Notes under the pieces: generated by a model | What the model saw: the letters and a program-made list of their open reading frames with translations, nothing else | What the model was told of the DNA's origin: nothing | The model's database searches: none | Translations under genes and position numbers: made by a program | NCBI RefSeq assembly: GCF_014199935.1 | Contig: NZ_JACHOP010000025.1 | Coordinates: 1-64,000, forward strand | Direction of reading: 5' to 3' | Length of the DNA: 64,000 nt | Origin: Methylorubrum rhodinum | GTDB taxonomy: Bacteria > Pseudomonadota > Alphaproteobacteria > Rhizobiales > Beijerinckiaceae | Shown: positions 18,633-26,929 of the stretch, piece after piece | Layout of the letters: each line of letters starts with the position of its first letter | How positions within the stretch are numbered: position 1 is the first letter of the stretch

Positions 18633-20102
18633 ATGGGTCTCACCCTCGCGCTCAACACCGCGCGCGCCTCGCTCGCCGCCACGTCGAACCAGATCGCGGT
18701 CTCGGCGCGCAACGTCGCGGGCGCCGGCGATCCGGGCTACTCGCGCAAGATCGCCGCCCTCGTCGGCACCGGCAACGGCGGCGTGGTGGTGAGCATCACG
18801 CGGGCCACCGACGCGGCGCTCTACGCCCGCACCCTGTCGGCGAACGCGGCGAGCGCCCGCGGCGAGGCCCTGCTCGGCGGGTTGACCGACCTCGCCCGCA
18901 CGGTCGGCGACACCACCGACCCGACCTCGCCCGCCGCGCGCTTCGCCGGCTTCGAGGCGGCGCTCCAGGCCGCGGCCAACCAGCCGGATTCGACCGAACT
19001 CGCCCGCGCCGCGATCGATTCGGCCAAGGCGCTGGCCGGCAGCCTCAACGACGCGGCCGGCGCCGTGCACGCGGCCCGCGCCCGAACCGACGCCGGCATC
19101 GCCGATTCGGTCGCGCGGATCAACGACCTGCTCGGCCAGTTCGAGCGCGCCAACGCCGCGGTGACCCGCGGCCTCGCGCTCGGCGCCGACGCCACCGACG
19201 CCCTCGACGACCGCGACCGCATCCTCACCGCCCTGTCGCAGGAGGTCGGCGTCACCGCCATCGCCCGCGAGGGCGGCGATGTCGCCCTCTACACCGACGG
19301 CGGCGTGCCCTTGTTCGACCGCGGCGCCCGCAAGGTGACCTTCTCGGCCACCACGACCTTCGCCGCCGGCACGACCGGCGCGGCGGTGGTGATCGACGGC
19401 GTGCCGGTGACCGGCGCCAACTCGCCGATGCCGCTGGCCTCCGGCCGTCTCGCCGGCCTCGCGGCGTTCCGCGACGAGGCGGCCCCGGCCTACGAGGCGC
19501 AGCTCGACGCCATGGCGAACGGCCTGATCGCGGCCTTCGCCGAGACCGACGCCATCGCCCCCAACGGCGGCCCGCGCGCCGGCCTGTTCACCAACGGCGC
19601 CAGCGCCCTTCTCCCCGACGGATCGGCGGCCGGCCGTCTCGGCCTCGCGGGGCGGATCGCCATCAACGCCGCGGTCGATCCCGACCGGGGCGGCAACGTC
19701 GCGCTGCTGCGCACCGGCGGCATGAACGGCACCGATTACCGCGACCTCGCGGCCGGCACCGATGCCGCCTATGCGGGGCGGCTCCGCGCCCTCGTCTCGG
19801 GCCTGACCGCGACGCGCAGCTTCGATGCGAGCCTCGGGCTCGGCACCTCGCTGAGCCTCGCCGATTTCGCCGAAGGCTCGGCCGGCTGGATCGAGGACCT
19901 GCGCAAGGACGCCTCGGAGACGGCCTCCTACCAGAAGACCCTGCTGTCGCGGGCGAACGAGGCCTTGTCGAACGTGGCCGGCGTGAACGGCGACGACGAG
20001 ACCGCCCTGACGCTCCAGCTGGAGCGCTCCTACACCGCCTCGGCCAAATTGATCTCGGTCGTCAACGACCTCCTCAAGACCCTCCTCGACGCGGTGCGGT
20101 GA
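18633..20102 (+). CDS. flgK: FlgK, hook-filament junction protein 1 (HAP1)
   Basis: A 489-residue junction protein. The N-terminal helix begins MGLTLALNTARASLAATSNQ with VSARNVAGAGDPGYSRK. The C-terminus has the HAP1 pattern GVNGDDETALTLQLERSYTA. Its middle is Ala-rich and variable. Located between flgE and flgL as expected. It joins the hook to the first filament layers. Confidence 0.93.
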   Translation: MGLTLALNTARASLAATSNQIAVSARNVAGAGDPGYSRKIAALVGTGNGGVVVSITRATDAALYARTLSANAASARGEALLGGLTDLARTVGDTTDPTSPAARFAGFEAALQAAANQPDSTELARAAIDSAKALAGSLNDAAGAVHAARARTDAGIADSVARINDLLGQFERANAAVTRGLALGADATDALDDRDRILTALSQEVGVTAIAREGGDVALYTDGGVPLFDRGARKVTFSATTTFAAGTTGAAVVIDGVPVTGANSPMPLASGRLAGLAAFRDEAAPAYEAQLDAMANGLIAAFAETDAIAPNGGPRAGLFTNGASALLPDGSAAGRLGLAGRIAINAAVDPDRGGNVALLRTGGMNGTDYRDLAAGTDAAYAGRLRALVSGLTATRSFDASLGLGTSLSLADFAEGSAGWIEDLRKDASETASYQKTLLSRANEALSNVAGVNGDDETALTLQLERSYTASAKLISVVNDLLKTLLDAVR

Positions 20103-20112
20103 GTTTGCATCC

Positions 20113-21147
20113 ATGATGACCACCGGCTTCATCTCCAGCCTCAACCTCTGGAACGCGCCGCGCACCGGCGCCTCGCGGCTCCAGACCGAACTCGCCGACG
20201 CCACCCGCGAGATCGCCACCGGCCGCCACGCCGATGTCGGCGCGACCCTCGGCGGGGGCGTCGCCCAGTCCTTCGGCCTGCGCCGGCAGAGCGCGGTGCT
20301 GGCGGCGCTGACCCAGAGCAACGCGGCCGCCTCGCTGCGGCTCGACGCGAGCCAGAGCGCGCTCACGGCGATCCAGGCGGATGCCGACGCCATGCTGAAG
20401 GAGCTGACGGGGCTGCCCGCCGACCAGCGCGCGGCGGCGATCGCCGCCTCGGCCGCCACGCGGCTCTCGGCGCTGACCGCCTCGCTCAACACCGGAATCG
20501 GAGGTCAGGCCGTGTTCGGCGGGACCGACACCGGCGCCGCCCCGCTCACGGCCTACGAGGGCAGCCCGGCCTCGGCCGCCAGGACCGCCGTGCAGACGGC
20601 GCTCGCGGCGGCCTTTCCCGGCGGCACGGCGAACGCCACGGCGGGCCAGATGACGGCCTTCCTCGACGGACTGCATGCGAGCCTCTTCAGCGAGACCGGC
20701 TGGAGCCAGTGGTCCGGCGCCTCGAACCGCACGATCACCAGCCAGATCTCGCTGACCGAGACCGCGACCACCTCGGCCTCGGCCAACGCCGCCCCCTTGC
20801 GCGACCTCGCCATGGCCTACGTGATCGGCTCCGGGATCGGCCTGTCCGGCTTCCCGGCCGACGCCCAGGCCGTCGCAACCGCGCGGATGAGCGATCTGCT
20901 CGGCAGCGCCAGCCGCGGCCTCGTGACGATGCAGGCCGATCTCGGCCGCGCGCAGAGCCGCATCACCGACGCCAACGCGCGGATGCAGAAGCAGACGGCG
21001 CTGCTCTCGGCCCGCATCAACGCGCTGGAGAGCGTCGATCCGGCGGAGGCCAAGTCGCGCGTCGATGCGCTGACGACGCAGATCCAGATGTCCTACGGCC
21101 TGACCGCGCAGCTGCGCAGTCTCAGCCTGATCAACTTCGTTTCGTAA
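20113..21147 (+). CDS. flgL: FlgL, hook-filament junction protein 3 (HAP3)
   Basis: A 344-residue flagellin-like protein starting 10 bases after flgK. It has flagellin-type terminal helices (TGFISSLNLWNAPRTGASRL; LTTQIQMSYGLTAQLRSLSL) with ATGRHADVG near residue 35. It lacks the long variable insert of the flagellin in this window. FlgL forms the second junction layer between hook and filament. Confidence 0.9.
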   Translation: MMTTGFISSLNLWNAPRTGASRLQTELADATREIATGRHADVGATLGGGVAQSFGLRRQSAVLAALTQSNAAASLRLDASQSALTAIQADADAMLKELTGLPADQRAAAIAASAATRLSALTASLNTGIGGQAVFGGTDTGAAPLTAYEGSPASAARTAVQTALAAAFPGGTANATAGQMTAFLDGLHASLFSETGWSQWSGASNRTITSQISLTETATTSASANAAPLRDLAMAYVIGSGIGLSGFPADAQAVATARMSDLLGSASRGLVTMQADLGRAQSRITDANARMQKQTALLSARINALESVDPAEAKSRVDALTTQIQMSYGLTAQLRSLSLINFVS

Positions 21148-21191
21148 AAGCCTCCTCGCATCTCGACCGAAGTCACGGAGTATCGGCCCCG

Positions 21192-21542
21192 ATGTACCGC
21201 ATGTCCTATTCCGAGATCCTGGAGGACGCGCCCGATCTCGGCCGCGAGCGCGAGCGCGCGGCCTTCGACCGGGCGATCGGCCTCCTGCGCTCGGCCGAAG
21301 CGCGCGGGCCCGGCGCCATCGCCGAGCGCTCGCAGGCCGTCGGCTACGTCCAGGATCTGTGGAACGTGCTGGTCTCCGACCTGCTCGATCCCGAGAACGG
21401 CCTGCCCGAGGGCCTGCGCTCCGACCTCGTCTCGATCGGCATGTGGACCATGCGCGAGGCCGGCGCGGTGCTGAGCGCGCCCGAGCGTAGCCTCTCCGCG
21501 CTGATCGAGGTGAACGCCTCGATCCGCGACGGGCTGCGGTGA
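21192..21542 (+). CDS. flaF: FlaF, flagellin synthesis regulator
   Basis: A 116-residue helical protein with the FlaF pattern: YSEILEDAPDLGRERERAAF at the N-terminus and LWNVLVSDLLDPENGLPEGL in the middle. FlaF promotes flagellin secretion/synthesis and acts opposite FlbT in alphaproteobacteria. It lies directly before flbT, 7 bases apart. Confidence 0.9.
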   Translation: MYRMSYSEILEDAPDLGRERERAAFDRAIGLLRSAEARGPGAIAERSQAVGYVQDLWNVLVSDLLDPENGLPEGLRSDLVSIGMWTMREAGAVLSAPERSLSALIEVNASIRDGLR

Positions 21543-21549
21543 GGCGGCC

Positions 21550-22119
21550 ATGGCCCGCGAGAAGGTCGACCGATCGTCGGACAGGCCGGCGGCCCGCACC
21601 ATGCACCTCAACCTGAGGGCGGGCGAGCGCGTCTTCATCAACGGCGCCGTGGTGCGGGCCGACCGCAAGGTCTCGCTGGAACTGATGAACGACGCGACCT
21701 TCCTGCTGGAAGGCCACGTCCTCCAGCCCGACGAGGCGACGACGCCGCTGCGCCAGCTCTACTTCGCGGCCCAGACCATGCTGATCGAGCCGGCCCAGGC
21801 CGATCTCGCCCGCACGGTCTACGCCTCGTTGCAGGACGGCATCCTCGCGGCCACCGCCGAGCCCGCGATCCTGACCGGCCTGAAGTCCGCGAGCGGCCTT
21901 GTCGATGCGGGGCGCCCGTTCGAGGCGCTCCGGATCATCCGCGCGCTCTTCTCGGCGGAAGCCGCCCTGATCGACGGCCCCGCCGCGATGCCGGCCCCGC
22001 CGGTCGCCCGGCAGAGACCCGCCGACCGGCTCGGCCCCCGCCATCCGGCGGACCGTTCGTGCCGCCCGCATTCCCCCGCCCCGAAGGCCGACCCGATGGC
22101 GGCGAAGGTGATCCCATGA
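21550..22119 (+). CDS. flbT: FlbT, flagellin mRNA repressor
   Basis: A protein of up to 189 residues. The FlbT core runs from LNLRAGERVFINGAVVRADR to about residue 140 (PFEALRIIRALFSAEAAL). FlbT lowers flagellin mRNA stability/translation when export is blocked. An internal ATG at 21601 would give a start closer to other FlbT proteins; ATG 21550 directly follows flaF. The last 45 residues are Pro/Arg-rich and not conserved. The stop overlaps the flgD start (ATGA). Confidence 0.88.
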   Translation: MAREKVDRSSDRPAARTMHLNLRAGERVFINGAVVRADRKVSLELMNDATFLLEGHVLQPDEATTPLRQLYFAAQTMLIEPAQADLARTVYASLQDGILAATAEPAILTGLKSASGLVDAGRPFEALRIIRALFSAEAALIDGPAAMPAPPVARQRPADRLGPRHPADRSCRPHSPAPKADPMAAKVIP

Positions 22120-22526
22120 GCGTCGTCAGCAGCACCACCGCCGGCACCGGCGTCACCACCGCGGCGGCGGCCAAGGCGGCGACCTCCGTCGCCTCGAAGA
22201 TGAACGCCGACACCTTCCTGACGCTGCTGATGGCCCAGTTGCAGAACCAGGACCCGACCAAGCCGATGGACTCGACCGAGTATGTCGGCCAGCTCGCGAC
22301 CTTCTCGCAGGTCGAGCAGGCGACCAAGACCAACCAGAAGCTCGATTCGCTGCTGTCGGCCAGCTTCCTCGATCAGGCCGACGCCATCATCGGCCGCACC
22401 ATCACCTCGGCCGACGGCGCGGTCTCGGGCGTGGTCGAATCGGTGCGGGTGACGAGCGACGGCGCGGTGGCCAAGCTCAAGGACGGCCGCGAGATGCTCC
22501 TCGCCTCCGGCATCTCGATCAGCTAG
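22116..22526 (+). CDS. flgD: FlgD, hook cap / hook assembly protein
   Basis: A 136-residue protein with the FlgD N-terminal signature DTFLTLLMAQLQNQDPTKPM then STEYVGQLATFSQVEQ, and a short C-terminal beta region. It is shorter than enterobacterial FlgD (about 230) because the C-terminal Ig-like part is reduced, as is usual in Rhizobiales. It caps the growing hook. It overlaps flbT by four bases. Confidence 0.92.
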   Translation: MSVVSSTTAGTGVTTAAAAKAATSVASKMNADTFLTLLMAQLQNQDPTKPMDSTEYVGQLATFSQVEQATKTNQKLDSLLSASFLDQADAIIGRTITSADGAVSGVVESVRVTSDGAVAKLKDGREMLLASGISIS

Positions 22527-22541
22527 TTCTCCCCATTCCGT

Positions 22542-22590
22542 GCCGCATCGGCTTCTTCCGAAAGCCGGGGCCACCTTTCGGGCCGATGCT
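22542..22590 (+). repeat. 50-bp palindromic element, copy 1 (fliQ leader)
   Basis: Runs GCCGCATCGGCTTCTTCCG ... CCACCTTTCGGGCCGATGCT. An inverted copy lies at 23142-23191 and a third at 61593-61640. Each end can fold on the other (GCATCGG with CCGATGC; CCGAAAG with CTTTCGG). It fills most of the flgD-fliQ gap and ends 2 bases before the fliQ ATG, leaving no separate ribosome site. Confidence 0.75.
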
Positions 22591-22592
22591 TG

Positions 22593-22859
22593 ATGAACGA
22601 GGTCGACGCTCTCGAACTGGTCCGCTCGGCGATCTGGACCGTGCTGATCGGTGCCGGCCCCTCCGTGGGCGCCGCGATGGTGATCGGCATCGTCGTGGCC
22701 CTGGTGCAGGCGCTCACCCAGATCCAGGAGGTGACGCTCACCTTCGTGCCGAAGATCGTCGCGATCCTGCTGGTGCTGCTCGTGACCGGCACCTTCGTCG
22801 GCGGCCAGATCCACGCCTTCGCCGAGCTGACCTACGGCAAGATCGCGACCGGGTTCTGA
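22593..22859 (+). CDS. fliQ: FliQ, flagellar export gate protein
   Basis: An 88-residue protein with two membrane segments (about 15-40 and 50-75). The family pattern GAGPSVGAAMVIGIVVALVQ and ALTQIQEVTLTFVPKI is clear. FliQ forms part of the FliPQR export gate. flhA and fliR, which usually follow in Rhizobiales, are not present; a repeat-bearing gap and a GGDEF-EAL gene follow instead. No Shine-Dalgarno is visible because the leader is a repeat element. Confidence 0.93.
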   Translation: MNEVDALELVRSAIWTVLIGAGPSVGAAMVIGIVVALVQALTQIQEVTLTFVPKIVAILLVLLVTGTFVGGQIHAFAELTYGKIATGF

Positions 22860-22869
22860 GGGGAGAACA

Positions 22870-22920
22870 GGGGCGGGACCGGGCGGAAAAGCTGTCGAGA
22901 CTCGAGCCGCCCGGCCCCTT
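22870..22920 (+). terminator. Hairpin after fliQ
   Basis: CCGGGCGG (22879-22886) pairs with CCGCCCGG (22907-22914). GGGG/CCCC outside gives a bulged extension, and a TCGAG/CTCGA inner pairing closes the loop. TT follows. Position just after the last flagellar gene supports a terminator. Confidence 0.45.
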
Positions 22921-23141
22921 CAAAGCCATGACCTTGGGAAGGACAAAAGCTTCGACTTTGGTCCGTATCACGTTTTCGGCACCGCCGTGAGAGCGATCAC
23001 CGAATTGCCGCAATGCGTCCGCGGCCTGTTCACTGCTTTCAATGGCCGAGCTGGCCCGACGGTTCCCGGGCCGTCCCTCCTGTCAATCCCGCTCGTCTGA
23101 GGTGCCGCGCTGCGGCTTCGAAGGAAGGCACTGCCCGATAG

Positions 23142-23191
23142 AGCATCGGCCCGAAAGGTGGATGCCGTCTTTCGGGAAAAGCCGATGCGGC
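23142..23191 (-). repeat. 50-bp palindromic element, copy 2 (inverted)
   Basis: On the minus strand it reads GCCGCATCGGCTTTTCCCGA ... CCACCTTTCGGGCCGATGCT, nearly identical to 22542-22590 but in opposite orientation. Copies 1 and 2 thus bracket fliQ as an inverted pair about 550 bases apart. Confidence 0.75.
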
Positions 23192-23200
23192 ACAAAAGCT

Positions 23201-23241
23201 TAGAGAATCGTCCTGGATCCGAGGTCCAGAACGATTCTCTA
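23201..23241. repeat. 17-bp inverted repeat
   Basis: TAGAGAATCGTCCTGGA (23201-23217) and TCCAGAACGATTCTCTA (23225-23241) pair with one mismatch around a 7-base loop. GAGAATCGTCC recurs once at about 23285. It may be a terminator for the convergent GGDEF-EAL gene or another mobile palindrome. Confidence 0.5.
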
Positions 23242-23351
23242 GAAGGCCCGCACCGAGCAAGGGTGGCGCTCGAACGGGTCGGTCGAGAATCGTCCGTCAC
23301 GATCCTGCGGAACCAGCAGTTCCGGCTTGCCCGCCACCGAAGGCAGCGGGA

Positions 23352-26204
23352 TCAGGCGGCCTTGAGCTTCAGTCGGTCGAACAGCGCGTCGATCCCGGCA
23401 GCGGGCACCGGGCGGCTGAACAGGTAGCCCTGGGCCTCGTCGCAGCCTTCGAGGCGAAGCTGCTCCATCTGCGCCTCGGTCTCGATACCTTCGGCCGTGA
23501 CCGTCATGCCGAGGCTTCGGCCGAGGCCGACCACCGAGCGGACGATCAGCCGCGAACTGCCGGTGACGTCGAGGTTGCGCACGAACGACTGGTCGATCTT
23601 GATCTTGTCGAAGGGGAAGCTCTGCAGGTAGCTGAGCGAGGAATAGCCCGTGCCGAAATCGTCCATCGCGACCCGCACGCCGAGGCGCTTGAGGGTGTGG
23701 AGGGTGGCCAGCGTCGCCACGTTGTCGGTGAGCAGCACCGATTCGGTGATCTCCAGTTCGAGGCGATAGGCCGGCAACCCGCTCTCGGTCAGCGCCTCCA
23801 TGACGGCGCGCACGACCGCGGCGTTGCGGAACTGCGCCGCCGAGACGTTGACCGCGACGCCGATGTCCCCCGGCCAGTTCATCGCCTCGCGGCAGGCGCG
23901 CCGCAGCACCCATGCGCCGATCTCGCCGATGGTGCCGGTCTCCTCGGCCAGCGGTATGAACTCCGCCGGGGAGACGTAGCCGCGCTCGGGATGCTTCCAG
24001 CGCAGCAGCGCCTCGCAGCAGGCGACGCGTTGGTGGGTGAGGCTGACGATCGGCTGGAAGAACAGCTCGAAGGCACCCTCGGCGACCGCCTGCCGCAGGT
24101 CGTGCTCCAGGGCGCGGCGCTTGCGCAGCTCGAGGTCCATCTCCTCGTCGAAGAAGGACCAGCCGCCGCGGCCGCCGCCCTTGGCGCGGTAGAGCGCGAG
24201 GTCGGCGCATTTGAGCAGCGTCTCCGGGTTCGAGCCGTGCTCGGGCGCAAGCGAGATGCCGATGCTGACGCCCACCGCGACGACGTGATCGTCGAGGAAG
24301 AACGGCTGCTCGAACACGCCGATCAGGCGCGTGGCCAACGCGATCGCGTCCTCGCGCAGGCGCGAGCCGGACTGCACGATGGCGAATTCGTCGCCGCCGA
24401 GCCGGGCCAGGAGGTCGCTCTCGCGCAGGCAGGCCTGCAGCCGCTCCGCCACGCCCTTCAGCAGCGCGTCGCCGACCGGATGGCCGTAGGTGTCGTTGAC
24501 CTCCTTGAAGCGGTCGAGATCGAGACACAGCACCGCGAAGCCGGCCCCGTCGGCGAGCCGCGCGGAGGCCTCCTCCAGCCGCTCGCCGAACACCATGCGG
24601 TTGGCCAGCCCCGTCAGCGCGTCGCGCCGGGCCATGGTGATGATCCGCGCCTCCGCCTCGAAGCGCTGGGTCACGTCCTCGTAGGTCGCGATCCAGCCGC
24701 CCTCGGCAGTGGGCTGCTGGCGCACCGAGACGATGAGGTCCGCCCGGATCGAGCGGCACAGGGCTCCGCCGTTGCCGCCGCGAAGCAGATCCTCCTGCTC
24801 CAGCAGGAGGTCGAGGGCGCGGGTGTCGTCGAAGGCGGAGCCCGACGCGACCACGGTGGCCATGGTCCGCAGGTTCATGCCGGGTCGCAGGATGCCCGGC
24901 TCGATGCCGAACATGTCGCAGAAGCGGCGATTGTGCACGAGGAGCCCGCCGTCCGCATCGAAAAGGCACAGGCCCTGGAGCATGTTGCCCAGCGCCGCGT
25001 CGAACTGGAGGTTGCTGCGCTTGAGCTGGTCCTCCTGTGCCTTGAGGCGGGAGATGTCGGAGCAGACCGCGACGAAGCCGCCGTCGCGGGTCGGACTGCG
25101 GCTGATGCGCAGCCAGCGCCCGTCCGCCCCCTGCCGCTCCACCGCGGCCGTGCCGTTGGCCTGCATGGAGAGCAGCGTGTCGGCGGTGACCGAGCCGCGG
25201 GCGGCAGCGATTTCGGATCCGGCTGCCGCCGCGGGATCGAGGCCGAGCAGGGCCGCGAAGCGGGCATTGGCCATGACGATGCGGTTCTGGGCATCGGCCA
25301 CGGCGATGCCCTCGTTCGAGCCCTGGACCGCGTCGGCGAGGAGCCCCTGGGCCGAGTGGCGTTGCGCCACCTCCTCCTGCATCATCGCCCGGATGTTGCC
25401 GCGCATCACCTCCATGGCGCGCAGCAGGGCGCCGAACTCGTCGGCGCCCCCCTCCGGCACCGGCACGGCGAGGTCGCCCGCGGCGATGCGGGTCGCGACC
25501 GCCGAGGCCTCGGCCACCGGCCGCACGATCTGGCGCGACAGCAGCAGCGCCACGACGCCCGAGAGCAGGATGGCGAACAGCGTCGCGGCGACGCTGAGCC
25601 GGATGTCGCGGGCGACGAGGGCGCGCGCCGCCTGACGGTGGGAGAAGCCGTCGCCCGCGGTGAAGTTGATGAGCAGGTCGATATGCTGCTCGGCCGCCGC
25701 CGCGTGCGCATCGAGCGCCCGCCAGACATCGGCCGTCTGCGGACCCGTGCCGAATTCGCGGCGGGCGGCGAGCCAATGGGTCATGGCCTCCTTGGCTGCT
25801 CCGGCCTCGGCGGCGGCGCGGGCCGACTGGGCGCGCTCGGCGGCGATCCCGAGATCCTCCTCGAAGGATTGCACGAGCGAGGCGATGCGGGCCTCCTGGG
25901 CCTGCCGCTCCGCCTCGTCGGTCGCCAGCCGCGCGCGCGCCACCGCCGCCTGGATCGCCGCGAGATCGCCGGAGGCGGCGCGCGCGTAGTTGATCGCCAT
26001 CAGCGAGTGATCGTAGGTCCTGTCGACGAGCCGGCCGGTGGTCGCGATGCCGAGCACGGCGTAGCTCCCGAGCAGTCCCGTGATCGCGCTCAGCATCAGG
26101 AAGGCGAGGAGGATGCGCCCGCGGATGGTCGCACCGGCGCGAAGAAGCGCCCGGATGGTGCCGTTCCATCTCAAGTTGCCGATCGGGGGCCGGAGTGCTG
26201 TCAT
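23352..26204 (-). CDS. Membrane GGDEF-EAL c-di-GMP enzyme with HAMP and PAS domains
   Basis: A 950-residue inner-membrane sensor. Membrane segments lie at about 29-53 and 204-224, bracketing a helical periplasmic sensor. HAMP (about 222-275), PAS 1 (about 287-390) and PAS 2 (about 400-515) follow, then GGDEF (about 525-690) with an intact LGGDEF motif (602-607), and EAL (about 700-945) with intact EALLRW (731-736), DDFGTGYSSL and a terminal Q-G-Y-L-F. Both catalytic signatures are present, so either cyclase or phosphodiesterase activity is possible. The gene is convergent with the flagellar operon, and a motility role is inferred. Confidence 0.93.
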   Translation of the reverse strand: MTALRPPIGNLRWNGTIRALLRAGATIRGRILLAFLMLSAITGLLGSYAVLGIATTGRLVDRTYDHSLMAINYARAASGDLAAIQAAVARARLATDEAERQAQEARIASLVQSFEEDLGIAAERAQSARAAAEAGAAKEAMTHWLAARREFGTGPQTADVWRALDAHAAAAEQHIDLLINFTAGDGFSHRQAARALVARDIRLSVAATLFAILLSGVVALLLSRQIVRPVAEASAVATRIAAGDLAVPVPEGGADEFGALLRAMEVMRGNIRAMMQEEVAQRHSAQGLLADAVQGSNEGIAVADAQNRIVMANARFAALLGLDPAAAAGSEIAAARGSVTADTLLSMQANGTAAVERQGADGRWLRISRSPTRDGGFVAVCSDISRLKAQEDQLKRSNLQFDAALGNMLQGLCLFDADGGLLVHNRRFCDMFGIEPGILRPGMNLRTMATVVASGSAFDDTRALDLLLEQEDLLRGGNGGALCRSIRADLIVSVRQQPTAEGGWIATYEDVTQRFEAEARIITMARRDALTGLANRMVFGERLEEASARLADGAGFAVLCLDLDRFKEVNDTYGHPVGDALLKGVAERLQACLRESDLLARLGGDEFAIVQSGSRLREDAIALATRLIGVFEQPFFLDDHVVAVGVSIGISLAPEHGSNPETLLKCADLALYRAKGGGRGGWSFFDEEMDLELRKRRALEHDLRQAVAEGAFELFFQPIVSLTHQRVACCEALLRWKHPERGYVSPAEFIPLAEETGTIGEIGAWVLRRACREAMNWPGDIGVAVNVSAAQFRNAAVVRAVMEALTESGLPAYRLELEITESVLLTDNVATLATLHTLKRLGVRVAMDDFGTGYSSLSYLQSFPFDKIKIDQSFVRNLDVTGSSRLIVRSVVGLGRSLGMTVTAEGIETEAQMEQLRLEGCDEAQGYLFSRPVPAAGIDALFDRLKLKAA

Positions 26205-26402
26205 CGCGTGGTCGGGTTCTCCGCCGACGGAGCTTCGCGCATATTCGTTAAGGTACTCTCCATCGCCCTTGGGACGCGTCCTCGCGATCTCCTGCCGGAT
26301 CGTCCCGACGCCGCCGTCGATGTTAAGGCAGAGGCAACAAACAGAATGCTAGGTTGCAGGGCGGGTGAGCGCGGGGGCGCCCCCTTCCAGACGGGGACAT
26401 GC

Positions 26403-26762
26403 ATGCCTGACGCGAGCCGCGCTGTGAGACGGCATCTTGCCCTGGGCGGCCTCATGGCCGCGCTCCTGCTGGCGGGAGCCGTGGCCATGGCCGCGAGCGA
26501 CCTGACACCGCAACGCATCGCCCAGAAGGGCCGTGCCTTCGCCCCCGGAGCGGTCGCGCTGAAGGCCGGCGAGAGCGTCGAAATCGTCAACGACGACGGC
26601 GAACTCATCCACCACGCCTATCTCGATCATCCCGACTTCGCCTTCGATACCGGCGAGCAGGCACCGGGCAGCCGAACCGTCGTGGCGTTTCCGAAGAAGG
26701 GCAGCTTCACCGTGCTGTGCGGCATCCACCCGAAGATGAAGCTCGCGGTGACGGTGAAGTGA
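26403..26762 (+). CDS. Periplasmic cupredoxin (plastocyanin/pseudoazurin-like)
   Basis: A 119-residue protein with a signal peptide (about 1-31, LMAALLLAGAVAMAAS). The mature part shows a type-1 copper pattern: His in DGELIHHAYLDH, then Cys-His-Met in VLCGIHPKMKLAV at the C-terminus. Small cupredoxins carry electrons in the periplasm. A diheme cytochrome c peroxidase follows in the same direction after a hairpin, so it may donate electrons to it; this is inferred. Confidence 0.82.
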   Translation: MPDASRAVRRHLALGGLMAALLLAGAVAMAASDLTPQRIAQKGRAFAPGAVALKAGESVEIVNDDGELIHHAYLDHPDFAFDTGEQAPGSRTVVAFPKKGSFTVLCGIHPKMKLAVTVK

Positions 26763-26847
26763 TCGGGCCGCCCTGATCGCCGACCCGAGGGCCGGGTCGA
26801 CGGCGCACATCCCACCTCCGGAAGGGAACGGCACGGGCAACCGGCGC

Positions 26848-26879
26848 CGCTGCCGCCGCCTCGGACGGCGGCGGCAGCG
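26848..26879 (+). terminator. Hairpin after the cupredoxin gene
   Basis: CGCTGCCGCCGCC (26848-26860) and GGCGGCGGCAGCG (26867-26879) form a perfect 13-bp stem with a 6-base loop, followed by ATTCATCATTC. It separates the cupredoxin from the peroxidase gene. Confidence 0.6.
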
Positions 26880-26929
26880 ATTCATCATTCAAAAAGCATC
26901 AGGTGTTAGCGTCCGGCCCAGAGGTACGG

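Larger units (their letters stand above)
22860..23351. other. Repeat-bearing gap after fliQ
   Basis: About 490 bases between the convergent fliQ and GGDEF-EAL genes. It holds a terminator-like hairpin (22870-22920), an inverted copy of the 50-bp element (23142-23191) and another dyad (23201-23241). No gene was seen, and no trace of flhA or fliR. Confidence 0.6.

Noticed and set aside
22860..23351. Possible remnants of flhA or fliR
   Set aside because: No frame shows the expected membrane or FlhA-type motifs; only hairpins and repeats are present.
23697..26402. Long plus-strand frame opposite the GGDEF-EAL gene, in frame with the cupredoxin
   Set aside because: Only its last 119 codons (from 26403) have a signal peptide and copper motif; the rest is antisense noise.
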